This document shows, piece after piece, positions 11,401 to 21,833 of a stretch of DNA of 64,000 bases. The translations under genes and the position numbers were made by a program. The DNA lies in the NCBI GenBank assembly GCA_037893245.1, contig JBAIAA010000118.1, positions 62,001 through 126,000 of the forward strand, written 5' to 3'. This stretch comes from Crossaster papposus. Taxonomy: Eukaryota > Echinodermata > Asteroidea > Velatida > Solasteridae. Each line of letters opens with the position of its first letter. Within the stretch, counting starts at the first letter, position 1. The notes below the pieces were generated by a model. That model made no database searches and was not told the DNA's origin. It worked only from the letters and a program-made list of their open reading frames with translations.

Positions 11401-14400
11401 TTATCTTTCAGTGCGCCGTATATGATGTCGCTTGAGTTCAAAGTGACGGTCTTTGTGTGAACAATTCTTTGAACGCCGCAATCTTACTCAATAATGCGGT
11501 CAACCAATTAGCCCAACTCTCCGGACATTGTGACCGTGTTTCCATTAACAATGCCGCGATGTGTTGATCCCCTACGATCGACCGTACATGTATGTGATTT
11601 AGCACTCGGCAGCGTGCGTAGTCTTGTTTGCAAGACGTTTTTCGCGATGCGGGGCGCCCTCTAACGTACGCCGTAGACCACGCGTGAATTACCGCATCGG
11701 CGGCCTACGCGCGCTGCATATACCGCGATTAAGATCGTCTCACAACGACTGGAAAAAAGACTAGGGGGTGTCGCAATTAGGGATACCATGCACGCGATCG
11801 ATGCATGCATGTGATGTACATGTGCATGCAGTTTATACTGCAGTGATACATGATATGTATCGGCAAACCTCGTGCGATATTGTGACTACTGGTTTGAACT
11901 GGTTCATACATTGTTTGCGTGCCAGATAAACTCAAGTACTCAGCAAATTCTTGCTTGGAATAGTGGGATCCTTCTAAGGCAACAAAATGACCCCTTTGTG
12001 GCAATGTACCTACACCGGGTGGCGCCTGGTGTTCTTCTGGGTGCGTTCAAGCATGCGCCTTATTCGGCAGTGCGCTTTATCTGTTGACGTTTGAAATTTT
12101 TTTGGGTGATTTTAGGGACCTGCGCCTTAACCGCCGTGCGGCTTTACCGCAGGAAATTACGGTATATGGATAATGTTTTGTGAAACACCCAACTCTATGT
12201 ATCTTATACGTGCCATCATATGAGGTGCTAAAATCTCCTTACATGTACATGTACATGTATATGAAGATAGTAAGATACCGGTAAAAATAAAGAAGACACC
12301 AGTGCCAGTGTAGTGTGAATTTTGGATTATGAAATACAGACTCATTATCAGTATTGCGCATGTTCTGTGCTCAGTTTTACTAATAAAAAAATCAAAGAAG
12401 CAGACTTCATGGTAGTCCCAATTTAAGTATGGGTACCTATATTCTACATTGGTATGCATAGGTAGTGAAAGCAAGTGGTATATGTGACCCGCTCCAGGAA
12501 AAGGTGACATAAGTCACCTTTTATAAAAATTATATTTAAAGGTAGGATACACCATTGGTAATTGCTTGAATTATCATGAATGAGTAGATTTGGGGGGTTG
12601 TATTTTATAGTAAATATCGTTTAACTGAGCTGTCCAAAGTTTTACAATCATGGATGCCGAAAAAAGCACGAAAACAGCGGGTTTTTTCCAACCGGCGTCG
12701 AGCAGTTATTGCTTTGTTTTTTCGCGATCGCCGTCCGGCAATATAAAATTCAATTTTTCGGAATAATTACAAGATATCTAACGCAATCATATTGCTGGAT
12801 GCCTAGAATCAACATTTACTTTCAAATGAGTAAGATATTTCTTAATAATTCGGTAGTAAATATTTTCCATATCTGCAAATGATGTATCCTACCTTTAATG
12901 TACATGATTGGAAAGTCCAGGATATAAGCTTTCATTTGGTACATAGTACAGCTCCATAGCCCCTCCCGTTCCGGTGATATGACGTTATTACATATTAATG
13001 GTCCCATGGAATTCAAAATACACAACTGAGAAAACAGGCTTCGAAACACAACAAAACTAAGACAATACATTGGAACCATGCACTCTTAAAAGGTTTTGTT
13101 TTACTTTATTTATCGAATTCCAGCTTTTTGTTAATTAAATCTGAAACTTTGGATATTAAATGTCATTTAAGAAAAAAAATTAAAATCTAATTTTGACAAA
13201 AATATTTACCCTATCAACTTTTACAGGCCATTACTCATAAATGCATAGCGCGACTTATGTCACCTTTTCCTGGAGCGGGTCACATATACTTTGTAGCGAT
13301 CGATTTTACCTCAAAATCTTGAGATCTTGAGATACAAATGTCCATCGCGGAAGCCTGGAAACGTTAGCAAGGTTGTGTGCAGTATCATGTTATCAAATCC
13401 CAGAATGCTTTTGTTTTTTTGGTAATTTTTTTGTTGGGGGGAGAGGTTATAAAATCAGGTGCTCTCTACTTCTCCAAGTAATAAGTCCTTAATTAATTTA
13501 TACAATTATCATTTATTTCCCAAAATGGCTGGAAACTTGTGAAAACTTTTGCAATAAATGTCAATGGTTACAAAATTTAATATTTAGAACCATAACTGCA
13601 ATCAGCATTGTTCTACCAAATCCGTTGCCAAAATTATTTGAAGAATTGGTTCATCTGTAAATTGTACAAAAAAAATAATAACTTACTGATGGCCTCTACT
13701 TCTTCCAAGTAGTCGTTGTATTCCTTTAATGTTGCAAACTCATCTTCCTGGCGGTTGAAGCTGGACAAAAAACACAAGAAAAATAAACAATATATTAACT
13801 GCAAGAAATTGATGAATATAAAGCAAAGAAAAGCGATACCTTTATTTTTCTTAACCCTAACCCCTTGAGTGCTTATTACAAATTGTCTTGAATTTGCCAA
13901 AATCAACAAAGTTTGTCATGCAAACACTGCTGGTGTCCCGAGTCCATCAGAATCAACCAGCAAAAGTATGGATTCTGACATTTTCAGAATATCATCCTGG
14001 TATTAAAATATTTTGTAATGTGTTTTTCTACAGAGTCCTCAAAATCCATCACCTCAAAATCCATTTTGCAGTACTGCAAAATCCTCTAGTATAATTGCTA
14101 GGACCACAATTCTAAAACCCATGAATGTTCCTAAGTTTGTTCAATATGGAGGTATCCTGAATCGGCCAAACTTCTCCAAAACAGGGAATGGATCGGATTT
14201 TGATGGATTCAGGTACCGTACATGTAGGTTAGGGGTAATGTGACCGGTATCATTTGCTATCAATTAGCGCCGATATGGTTTTACAATACACGTACATGTA
14301 GCTTCTTAATTTTGATTTCAGCACCAACATGTGAATACAAGCTTTTGAGCTACCAACTGCATTTGTAGATTGTTCATCACAATTATTCTTTCAAGATTTT

Positions 14401-17400
14401 CCCTAGTGATCCTGCTATATAAAGTATAATATGTGCATACAAGATAGACTTCATGTAGAACCAGTCAAAAATAATGCTAATTTCAGCCCCATAACTAATT
14501 ATTACCTTACTGTAAATGAGGGATTTCAAAACTTGAAACAATTTATGGCCGACTGAAACCTAAAAAACCAATTGTGTCAATGTTAGCCTACATGTACTAG
14601 TCTTTGCCAAAGATGACGGTAATCAATAATGTGCATGTCGCTAACAATAGTTTCACGCATTGCGCCTGCAAACGACACGGTTATAGACCAGCTCCCCTAA
14701 TAGGAGTCAATCAGCCATCACAGAACAGAAGTTCGCGAGATGTACTACGCGCACAAACAAATTTCCTTTGTAAAGCAACGCTAATTAGATATGCAGCGCA
14801 GGCCCGTGCGACTGCTGAATAGGTGACTGCGTGAAGTTGCGATGTATATATTCGAAGATACATTAATGGTCGTATTTGCATGAAAAGGTCACATCCCATT
14901 TTCGCAGGTTTGCAAAGACGATAGTAAGAGTAAGAGAGCTGTTCTACATTAGTACTGGGCGAGGAGTGATTTTTTCCACTCGAGTACTCGCGATTATAAA
15001 CTACTCGCGAGTAATCAAGTACTCGCGAGTAGTTGTCGCAATTTTCACAAGAGGATATTATGACAGTCACACATGTTTATCACCATGTGTTTTTATTCAA
15101 AAGCATAACGGTTATTTCTCAGCGAGCTTTGCAGCAATTTGGTTTCCGTTATCGCTCAAGTTCCGATTCAGAATGTTTTTATACCTCCATGGTAGAATTT
15201 AAAATCAATAGAGATCGTTATCATATTGTAAAACCATCGTAATTGTCATAATAAGTTAATAATCCCACCGTGTTGCAATGTCCGCCTGTACTCGTCAACA
15301 ATCGATGCTCGATAACAATCACTACTCGCAAGTAATTATTGCTACTCAGGCTGGCACGAGTACTCGAAGAGTTGCAAAACCGCGAGTAGTTTAACGAGTA
15401 GTAAAAACTAATCACGAGTAATGACATAATCGAGTTACTCACCCAGCACTATTCTACATGTATAACCATGTCGTTTGTGCGACGCTCTGCATGAAAAGAT
15501 TTTATGCAACGTGCACACTATCGCTTAAGCCGTGTTCGCACTGGCCGTTTTTGGGGGGAAGGTTTTACTGAGACGATGGTAAAATGAACAATGGTCAAAT
15601 GTTACCACTGTTCGCAATTGGACTTTCGACACGGGAAAATTTTACCGAGACCGCGGGAGAAGTAGCCGAGCTGTCATTATAATGACTCATGAAGGCGAAT
15701 GTGATCACAATGCGATGTGCATGCATCAGCGTGCGCACGTAAACAATGCAAAGAGCGCATGCGCGGTGTCTTGTGTAGCATGAATTCGCACTAGGGCCGG
15801 ATGTACGTTTTCCTAAGCCGCTTTTACCGACTCGCGCTGTTCGCACTGAACTTATCGTCTAGGGAAAGGTTACCTGGGAAGTTTTCCTGGGCAGCAGTTG
15901 GCCGGTAAAAGTAACCACTGGACTCGGGAAAAGTAACTGAGAGGAAAACGTCCTAGAATATCCGCACTGGACTTAAAATGGGAAAGGTACCCATCGTCTC
16001 GGTAAGTTTTATCAAAAAAAGTCCAGTGCGAACAGAGCTTTACCGTCTTCTTTGGCAAAAACTAATGTTAGCTCTCCTTGTTGGCTATCGAGTAAAAAGT
16101 TATAAATCCCTAGAGCAATTAAGACAAGCAAATACAAAAACTAAAGACTAACTCCTTCAGTATGCGTTTGCGTATATCCACCTCCTTCTCTACATAAGCA
16201 TCTTCAAACTCCTGAACACGGAACTGGTTCTTGCGAAGTGGAGTGTTACAGGACGGGCAGGTCCCGGAGCCTCTCACAAACAAAATTTCTACACAGTTTT
16301 CACATCTGTATGAGAAACCACAGACATAAGAAATGAGAGTTTTTTATGCACAAAAGCTACAAATTTATGAACCAGACACGCATTACCAGTTCGCGCCGGG
16401 ATTTATTGGACATTGACTGGGTGGGCTCAGGCGAAGGGTTGTTTTTGACGAACCAGGATTCGAGATGGGTTCAGGCCAGCATCTGTTGGTACATGTACCA
16501 CACCTTAATATTCCCAGTCTCGCTTATGCGAGCCAGTTGCTGACAGATATGTACATATTTCTGGCCTTGATTGTGACATGTTTATCCGTCATCTGTTTCA
16601 AATTTCGAATAACTTTGCGTGTGTGTACCCAACGCGAACTGGTCGAACATCAACAAATACAAATACGACACAATTCTGCTCGGAATTTTCTGAGCGATGA
16701 TGTCATTTAGCCAAGACGTCCTATTGGAAGGTCATGGCAAGGTCTATGGTGTACGTTAAGGGCGCCTGCATCAGACGGCCTAAGCACGCTGCATACCGCG
16801 ATTAGGACGTCTTGCAACCAAGACTAATGTCTCAGGCCTTCATTTTAAAGGAGCGCGATCGCGCTCGCGCTCCTCTGCGCTCCTTAAAAATTTTAAGGAG
16901 AGCAAAAAAAAACGCTCCTTACATTTTTAAGAAGAGCAAAAAAAAAAAAAAAAAAAAAAATAAAAAAAAAAATAAAAAAAAATTGCGATTACAATTCTCT
17001 CCTCGCACCCCCAAATAAAATCACATCAGATTTATCTTATACTAACAACGGTCATCTAGTCTTTCGTGTTCGCCCATTCCATTTATTTGGGACATAACGG
17101 GCCTAGACTAATTCGCGCTCAATTAAGCCATACAAGTCACAAAGAGAGAAATGTCACTGGATGGGAAAGCGCCATCATTCTCTTAACCAAAAGTTGAACT
17201 ACTGGTGAATGTTGTGTTCCTTTTCTTGAGTATGTGTTTATTAAAGGCATAGACACCTTTGGTTGTCATTTTGAGTAACTAGATAGTGTCCAGGGCCTTT
17301 AAACTTGCGTTTTGTTAGCGAGAGCAAATCACTCTCCTTAATTCATTGTTTTGATTTAAGGAGAGCGATTTTAAAATCACTCTCCTTAATTCACCTTTTG

Positions 17401-17678
17401 ATTTAAGGAGAGCGATGCACAGCTCTCCTCGGATTTATTAAAATGAAGGCCTGATGTCTTGTTTGAGAACCCCTAAAATTTCAAACGTACAATGCTTTTG
17501 TGCAGCCCGTTTACTTTTCACAATATTGAGCATTTCTTCCCAGTCAACACAGACTTGATTATGATGCACTAAGTACTTACAACGTATGTCCACAGACGTT
17601 AACCAGAAGCTTAAGAGAAGGATTTCTGAATTTGGTTGATTTGCAGCGCGGACAAGCTTGATCATCCAACATGTCCAT
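5254..17678 (-). CDS. MNAT1: CDK-activating kinase assembly factor MAT1 (MNAT1), eight coding exons
   Basis: MAT1 is the third subunit of the CDK7-cyclin H kinase and anchors it to TFIIH in the nucleus, linking transcription initiation, repair and cell-cycle kinase activation. The coding exons join in phase: 17581-17678, 16153-16305, 13687-13760, 10552-10655, 8657-8797, 7173-7292, 6913-7040 and 5254-5407. They give 323 residues (human is 309). A C3HC4 RING finger occupies residues 9-52 (C9, C12, C29, H31, C34, C37, C49, C52). A charged helical middle follows at about 85-190, then a C-terminal region with [20 protein letters not shown], matching the family C-terminus known to contact CDK7-cyclin H. 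The start is the first ATG after an acceptor-like ttttgtgtttgcag at 17716, so the leader probably lies on an upstream non-coding exon; Met 3 is an alternative start. Every junction has GT and AG. The introns are full of MITEs and one long minisatellite. Confidence 0.95.
5645..5860. repeat. degenerate gatagtccgaaggtt repeat
   Basis: About eight imperfect copies of a 15-19 bp phrase (gttcgatagtccgaag) separated by short AT-rich spacers, in the last MNAT1 intron. No inverted termini seen. Confidence 0.6.
6474..6789. repeat. MITE with ~35-bp inverted termini
   Basis: The left end tgctgcattccaatcgcgtc continues to atcgtgttcac and is mirrored by gtgaacacgat...gcggttggaacgcagca at the right end. 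The length is 316 bp, in the last MNAT1 intron. No target duplication beyond a possible TA was seen. Confidence 0.7.
6913..7040 (-). CDS. MNAT1: MNAT1 coding exon 7
   Basis: Encodes [15 protein letters not shown] through YETYGPTAP, matching the IETYGPHVP motif region of vertebrate MAT1. The acceptor is gtgtctatag. Confidence 0.93.
7173..7292 (-). CDS. MNAT1: MNAT1 coding exon 6
   Basis: A 120-bp in-phase exon encoding [13 protein letters not shown] through LATGIKV, corresponding to the SSDLPVALL...STGIK part of vertebrate MAT1. The acceptor is ttatctctgcag and the donor is GTATGT. Confidence 0.93.
7737..8593. repeat. 11-bp G-rich minisatellite (ggcgcagggtt)n
   Basis: About 78 copies of an 11-bp unit with point variants grouped into blocks: gggtt, gggct, gcggggtt and gggtcggc. 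The plus strand is G-rich, so the MNAT1 pre-mRNA carries the C-rich strand. Because 11 is not a multiple of 3, all frames on both strands stay open and yield spurious proteins of up to about 300 residues. It lies wholly within an MNAT1 intron, 64 bp from exon 5. Confidence 0.97.
8657..8797 (-). CDS. MNAT1: MNAT1 coding exon 5
   Basis: Encodes 47 residues of charged helix (from [17 protein letters not shown] to KEALIDEL). The donor GTCAGT follows directly, and 64 bp further on (in transcription order) the intron enters the 11-bp minisatellite. The acceptor could be two bases further in (TAG or TAGAG). Confidence 0.93.
9938..10193. repeat. MITE family F (ggccaatttcatagagctgc) nested in a second repeat
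   Basis: The termini are gcccaatttcatagagctgctaagc and its complement gcttagcagctctatgaaattggccc. Relatives are at 37322-37545, 43421-43676 and 52033-52273. It interrupts a repeat whose cactgacctctacacctgg phrase recurs near 10298 and, inverted, at 10374. Confidence 0.75.
10196..10495. repeat. inverted repeat around gacctctaagcctggacatt
   Basis: Arms of about 115 bp (about 10196-10318 and 10374-10492) match in inverted orientation, including gccgacttcaag and gacatttcattggctca. This is a fold-back element remnant in the MNAT1 intron beside exon 4. Confidence 0.65.
10552..10655 (-). CDS. MNAT1: MNAT1 coding exon 4
   Basis: A 104-bp exon encoding [20 protein letters not shown] and a further basic stretch ending KNRCKQ. 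It matches the NLTNNVD...KENK region of vertebrate MAT1. The acceptor is ccttccttacag and the donor is GTAAAA. It is easily missed because longer open frames run over it on the plus strand. Confidence 0.92.
11046..11330. repeat. composite of TTAA/CCCTAACCC-type repeats
   Basis: It starts TTAACCCTAACCCTACTGG and meets a TTAA at 11157-11160. From 11161 to 11330 it continues with sequence related, in inverted orientation, to the 3483-3632 unit, ending ccaaaataccctggagggtt. Confidence 0.55.
11333..12165. repeat. TIR element ccgtaatttcctgcggtaaag, ~830 bp
   Basis: The left end taccgtaatttcctgcggta is mirrored exactly by taccgcaggaaattacggta at the right end, with TA at both borders. The interior is GC-rich for this window and has no recognisable transposase, so it is a non-autonomous element. 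Confidence 0.75.
12482..13289. repeat. TATGTGACC-type MITE, interrupted
   Basis: The left terminus tatgtgacccgctccaggaa continues to ggtgacataagtc; the right terminus is its complement, ending ggagcgggtcacata. A family A MITE (12536-12898) sits inside it. Other members with the same TGTGACC ends are at 29684-30132, 36182-36636 and 52832-53223. Confidence 0.8.
12536..12898. repeat. MITE family A, full copy, nested
   Basis: TTAAAGGTAGGATACACC at the left end and ggtatcctaccttTAA-type complement at the right end. TTAA is at 12536-12539 and 12895-12898. Inserted in the TATGTGACC-type element. Confidence 0.85.
13687..13760 (-). CDS. MNAT1: MNAT1 coding exon 3
   Basis: A short 74-bp exon encoding [20 protein letters not shown], the conserved segment right after the RING region. 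The acceptor is gttttttgtccag and the donor is GTAAGT. Confidence 0.95.
13851..14240. repeat. decayed copy of MITE family E
   Basis: It begins TTAACCCTAACCCCTTGAG and ends near ggttaggggtaatg. Between these are phrases such as gtgtcccgagtccatcagaa, as in the family E copies at 44644, 49207 and 50370. It lies 90 bp upstream of MNAT1 exon 3 in transcript order. Confidence 0.6.
14950..15451. mobile_element. hAT-like non-autonomous transposon with 8-bp target duplication
   Basis: The terminal inverted repeats are TAGTACTGGGCGAG and, at the right, CTCACCCAGCACTA. The flanking octamer TTCTACAT is present on both sides (14942-14949 and 15452-15459). Subterminal regions are rich in ctactcg/cgagtag hexamers in both orientations. 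An 8-bp duplication with TAG...-type ends fits the hAT superfamily (known of the family). No transposase is encoded. Confidence 0.85.
15534..16036. repeat. MITE with gttcgcactgg termini
   Basis: The left end gtgttcgcactgg is mirrored by ccagtgcgaac at the right. The interior has related sub-repeats (gttcgcaattggact, gttcgcactgaact, ccgcactggactt). In the MNAT1 intron beside exon 2. Confidence 0.7.
16153..16305 (-). CDS. MNAT1: MNAT1 coding exon 2
   Basis: Encodes the second half of the RING (CENC, then [10 protein letters not shown]) and the [11 protein letters not shown] segment typical of MAT1. The acceptor is tttctcatacag. The donor is GTTAGT, a slightly weak form. Confidence 0.95.
16383..16645. 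repeat. MITE family C copy (ccagttcgcgcc ends), divergent
   Basis: The ends ttaccagttcgcgccgggat and aacgcgaactggt match the family at 17917, 39451, 45547, 45998, 46394, 51289 and 62404. The interior is diverged and the TTAA borders are lost. Confidence 0.7.
16833..17453. mobile_element. non-autonomous transposon, CAGGCCTTCATTTTAA ends, ATGTCT duplication
   Basis: The left terminus CAGGCCTTCATTTTAA is mirrored at the right by TTAAAATGAAGGCCTG. ATGTCT directly abuts both ends (16827-16832 and 17454-17459). The interior includes a long A tract at about 16938-16981 and repeated aaggagagcgat motifs. It lies in the first MNAT1 coding intron. Confidence 0.8.
17581..17678 (-). CDS. MNAT1: MNAT1 coding exon 1
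   Basis: Encodes residues 1-33, beginning [16 protein letters not shown] and ending NVCGHT plus two bases of Leu 33. It contains RING ligands C9, C12, C29 and H31. The donor is GTAAGT. Confidence 0.95.
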
Positions 17679-17916
17679 ATTGTATTCACTAGAATTCACG
17701 ATCCTCAAAAGACTCTCTGCAAACACAAAACAATGTACAACATGTATGATGATAGTGTTCTAAACAATTGATGTCCTATAGAAAGTACAAGTAGTTAATA
17801 AAGTTGGTGTGTCCGTGCTTTTTCAAAATGTTGATTTTCTTTTCCGAACAAATTTTGAAGAAATTAACTCTAACGAATACATTTGCTTGTTTGCATTGGC
17901 AGGCCTTTCTACGGTT

Positions 17917-18157
17917 TTAACCAGTTCGCGTCGGCATTATTTTAACATCACCGAGCTGAGGCGCGGGATTATTTTTAACAAAACTCGATCTGAGGCGGGT
18001 TTAGGCCGATGGTACAGGGAAGCACACCCACTCATTTCTGGCCTTGCTCACTGCTGACAGACATTTCCGGCCTTGCTTGTGCCGTGTTTATGCATCATCC
18101 GTTTTTAATCTGGGGAAAACTTTGGGTGTATATACGTCCTCCGGGGTGAACTGGTTA
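17917..18157. repeat. MITE family C copy
   Basis: TTAACCAGTTCGCG at the left, gaactggTTAA at the right, flanked by TTAA. It lies just upstream of the first MNAT1 coding exon and could overlap its promoter or 5' leader intron. Confidence 0.8.
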
Positions 18158-19427
18158 AAAAGTACTTTTTGGCATTGCTCAAATTGCACTCTAAGTTCTT
18201 GAGCAAAAGGTCAAGAATATTCATGCTAATTTAGGTAACAACTTACGCATAGCGAGTTGCACAGATATAATACACATACAAACGAATGCAAACAAATATA
18301 ATAAAAGTAGACCCATACTGTACTTGTAGTTGTACAACTATACTCGCAGCATTGTAAATACCTCATATCAAATCGTGGACCCCCATTATCTTTTTTTTTG
18401 TATTTTGAAAAATTTTGAATATGAATCTCGGCAGTTAACCGCTCTCAATAGTGGACTACATGTAGTATGCAGTCAAAAAAGTGCATGTGCATACTACATT
18501 TTTACCTCATGTACATTTTGTTAGCTACTGCACATCTCTTTTAGAACCATGTTCATCATTATCATAATATTCATTACACGGCGATAATTGTCTAAAGACC
18601 TGGATAATAATAATAGTTGCTGACCTTGTTCCAGAACTTTGAATGATATAGAAAACCAAAAATGTTTTTTTGTTACCAATATGTAAAAAAATCAAATGTC
18701 TTTTCACTGCCTCATGTATACACATTGCATAAACAATCTCCTACATTTAAACATTGCCACCATGGTCATTTTAAGATGCGTGATCATGTACCCAACCCCA
18801 CATACATTGTGGTGCTAGTGCTACAGTACTTAATGCAAAGTACCTGCAATGACCCGTGACATGGGTCACATCTAAAGAGCTATATTAAGTTTAATATAGC
18901 TCTATCTATGGTCACATCACATACCGGTACATGTTTAACACCAGTGTAGCAGTTCGCAATTTCTTTGTATTCAGCAGCGGGTTGTGCATAAATAAATGTA
19001 TATTCATGAGAAAGCTCCAATGGCAACTCAGCTACCGTACATTAATGAACTGTAAACAACAGTTGTCCTCAACCAACTCGCCAATAGCCTAGTTGTTAAA
19101 GTGGTTCGAATTTGGCTATGTAACGTTATCTTTTTCTTCACCAAATGTTCTTGTGGATTATTTTAACCATAGAGCAAGGCTGAGGGAAAACCGGGTTAGA
19201 TTACCTAATACCTACAACTTCAAGTAAGTGCCTTGAAAAACACAACAAGAACTACGAGATATACATACATGTACCTGTAGTTTATAGCGACTTCCATTCA
19301 TTTTGAGTGAGCTTTAGCGCGAGTTGATGAAAACAGACCTAACAAAATCAAGTGGAAAAACGTGACTTGCGGACTCAGTTGCCATTGTTTGACTGTTAAT
19401 CTTTTGGTTCGCTATATATTTTACATG
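18158..19427. other. spacer without recognised features
   Basis: No exon-like open frame, RNA gene or repeat family was recognised, apart from a short perfect hairpin at about 18875-18905 (agagctatatta / taatatagctct). Confidence 0.45.
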
Positions 19428-19429
19428 TA

Positions 19430-19964
19430 CAGGGTGTCTCTAAAAAAAGTATACCCATTTTAAAATTGGTATTATTGCAAAAGTACTGAATATTTCAGAA
19501 AAAGACAAATGTCTGTGGAAAGGGTAGAATGTACTCTGTCTAATAGTATAAGGTATATTATGTCATTGCCACTGTGACAAGTTGGTTTTACTTGAGTGAC
19601 GAAGCTCCGGCAGGTGTTTTTAAGGACAAATTATTTTGCTGTTTGAACACATTGGACAAATTATGACAGGGTCCCTTTCCTGACAAATGCAAGGTGATGG
19701 CCACTATTCATGTTAATGCATAGCTGGCATCTTGGTCTCATGTTATACTGCCTGACTTATCATCCCAACTTGTCACAGTGCTGATTTCAGTACCTTTCAT
19801 AACTGTCTTGTTCAGTCATCCATTGCAATGACATAATGAACCTTATACCATTGGACAGAGGGCATTCTACCCTTTCCACAGACATTTGCCTTTTTCTGAA
19901 ATGTTCAGTAATTTTGCAATAATATGAATTTGAAAATGGATATACTTTTTTTAGAGACACCCTG
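19430..19964. mobile_element. palindromic mariner-like MITE flanked by TA
   Basis: It starts CAGGGTGTCTCTAAAAAAAG and ends with the complement ctttttttagagacaccctg, directly flanked by TA. The arms are about 150 bp and match along nearly their whole length (gtctgtggaaagggtagaat / attctaccctttccacagac). CAGGGTGTC ends with a TA target are typical of Tc1/mariner-type elements. Confidence 0.8.
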
Positions 19965-20009
19965 TACAGTGTACAGTGTAGGTCTATAATTCAAACTGTA
20001 TTAGTCTAA

Positions 20010-20159
20010 TTAGCCCTAACCCTCCAGGGTATTTTGGCTAAAAACCCTGCCAGACGAAACAGATTGCATACTTTGTCACATTGTCTTGTGTGCAAAGTCC
20101 AGCAAGGTCAAGCAGTCACCACAGATGCACTGTGCTGGATCTGGCAGGGTTAGGGTTAG
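20010..20159. repeat. short CCCTAACCCT MITE, second copy
   Basis: Nearly identical to 3483-3632, with the same termini (ccctaaccctccagg / ggcagggttaggg). The flanks are TTAG on both sides rather than TTAA. Confidence 0.75.
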
Positions 20160-20837
20160 CTAAATTAGTGTTACTTTAATTTTCCTATGTGAAAATTGTT
20201 TGGAACTTTAGCTATTGAGCGTTTTAACGCTAGGATCATCCATGGATCATCTTGGCCAACTACATCATAGGCCTTCCACAAATTAAGAGCGTCAAAGGGA
20301 CGCTAACAAAGAATGGCAACCCAGAACAGAAAAAAGATCTAGAGGCAGACCACACAAAAGATGGAGAAACAACATAACAAATTAGGGGGGGGGGAGAACC
20401 TATTCACACAAAATTGCCGGAAGGTCCCGTGCAGACATACATGTAAACAAACAAACTTTAAAACAATTAATAATTTTGTAATTTGTGAAGTTGTGTTGCG
20501 CCACTGCCAAACAAGCTAGCTTTCTTTCTTTATATCCATGTCCATAGCAACATAATGTTTTTTTCGGGACCTTCCGCCATGTTTACATATATTTCCTGAA
20601 AGTGCATGTTGCTCACAATACCGAGGAAGTCTAGTTATAATATTAATTATTATATTCATATAAGGTACAAACATGACTACTGCATTGAATGTTTATCAAA
20701 TGAAAACAAATGCCCAATTCGCGGTTTTTGTACCCTTTCTTTATTATATAAATGTCCTTCTGCCATTGTCTGTCGTATACGTGTGGCTCACACATAATAA
20801 GAAATCCAGTATTTATGATTCTTGTGATTTTATGGGA

Positions 20838-21190
20838 GTGTCGTGGCCGAGCGGTTAAGAGTTGGGTTTTCTGTTCCGCAGAGTGCGGGTTCGAGTCCCG
20901 GTGTTGACACGTGTACTGTCCTTAAGCAAGGCAATTAAACCACTACTGCTTCGTCTTTCGGATGGGACGTAAAGCCGTAGGTCCCGTGTGTGTGTATAAT
21001 GTTCATATTGAACCTGGACACGCACATAAAAGAACCCAGTCACACTTATTGCTAAAGAGAAGGGGCTCGCCCCGGTGTTTCTGGCATTTCGTTCATCCTC
21101 CTACTTGTTTCTTCAGGCTTACGAGCAGTGCCTCGGGCGCTTTTGAGGAATCCTCGGTTTCATTGCAGAAAGAAATAATAATAATGGGGC
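20838..21190 (+). repeat. tRNA-derived SINE
   Basis: The head carries an A box (gtggccgagcggtt) and a B box (ggttcgagtcc). The body reads cttaagcaaggcaa, gcttcgtctttcggatg and aaagaacccagt, and the tail is an A/T-rich simple repeat (aataataata). A second copy is at 22704-23040. The head resembles a type II (Leu/Ser-like) tRNA but does not form a clean anticodon arm. Confidence 0.8.
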
Positions 21191-21833
21191 TATATAAACT
21201 CCTCACATAAAGTATCGAGACACTTAAAAATCATAATGATCCAATAATTAACGGCCTGAGAGGGTATGGATTAATCGAAGCAAATAACCCAGTGCATAAT
21301 TTTGTTCTGTGTATTTTGACACCTCGATTGTTGAGATACGATGTTGCAGAGCGGAGTTATTGTCATTTCAATGGTCGTAGGTCCAGTTTCAAAAGTGACA
21401 ATCATCCCTAGTAAAAGCAGGTTCGAAAGGAACACATCGTCATTTTCTGAGTGTCTGTTGCATTTTTGTACACGTGTGGAAAAGCATTCAAAACAATAAT
21501 GCAAACCTGCATATATGTCAAAATACGCAGAACAAAATTATGGATTAATCCTAGCCCAGGTTGGACTCCTTCCTTCGTTGTGTACAACGCGACGGAGTCC
21601 AGGGTATCAATATCTCCTGCCATAGTGAAACATTTTACAACAACATTTTTTCATATTTTTACCTGATGAAGTAGTCCGAGTAACTTGGACCCCAAAATCA
21701 CCTTTTTCAACATTTGGACATGGTCGGGTGATTATTAGGTCCAAGCAAGACTCATTTGAATCGTACTTGTACGAAATGTCTGCACGTACTTCGATCCCCA
21801 TGATCCCCCATGACCTCCCACACTTTTCCCAAA

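Noticed and set aside
20838..20912. Functional Leu/Ser-type tRNA gene
   Set aside because: Acceptor ends partly pair, but the anticodon stem does not; it continues into a SINE body that is also present at 22704.
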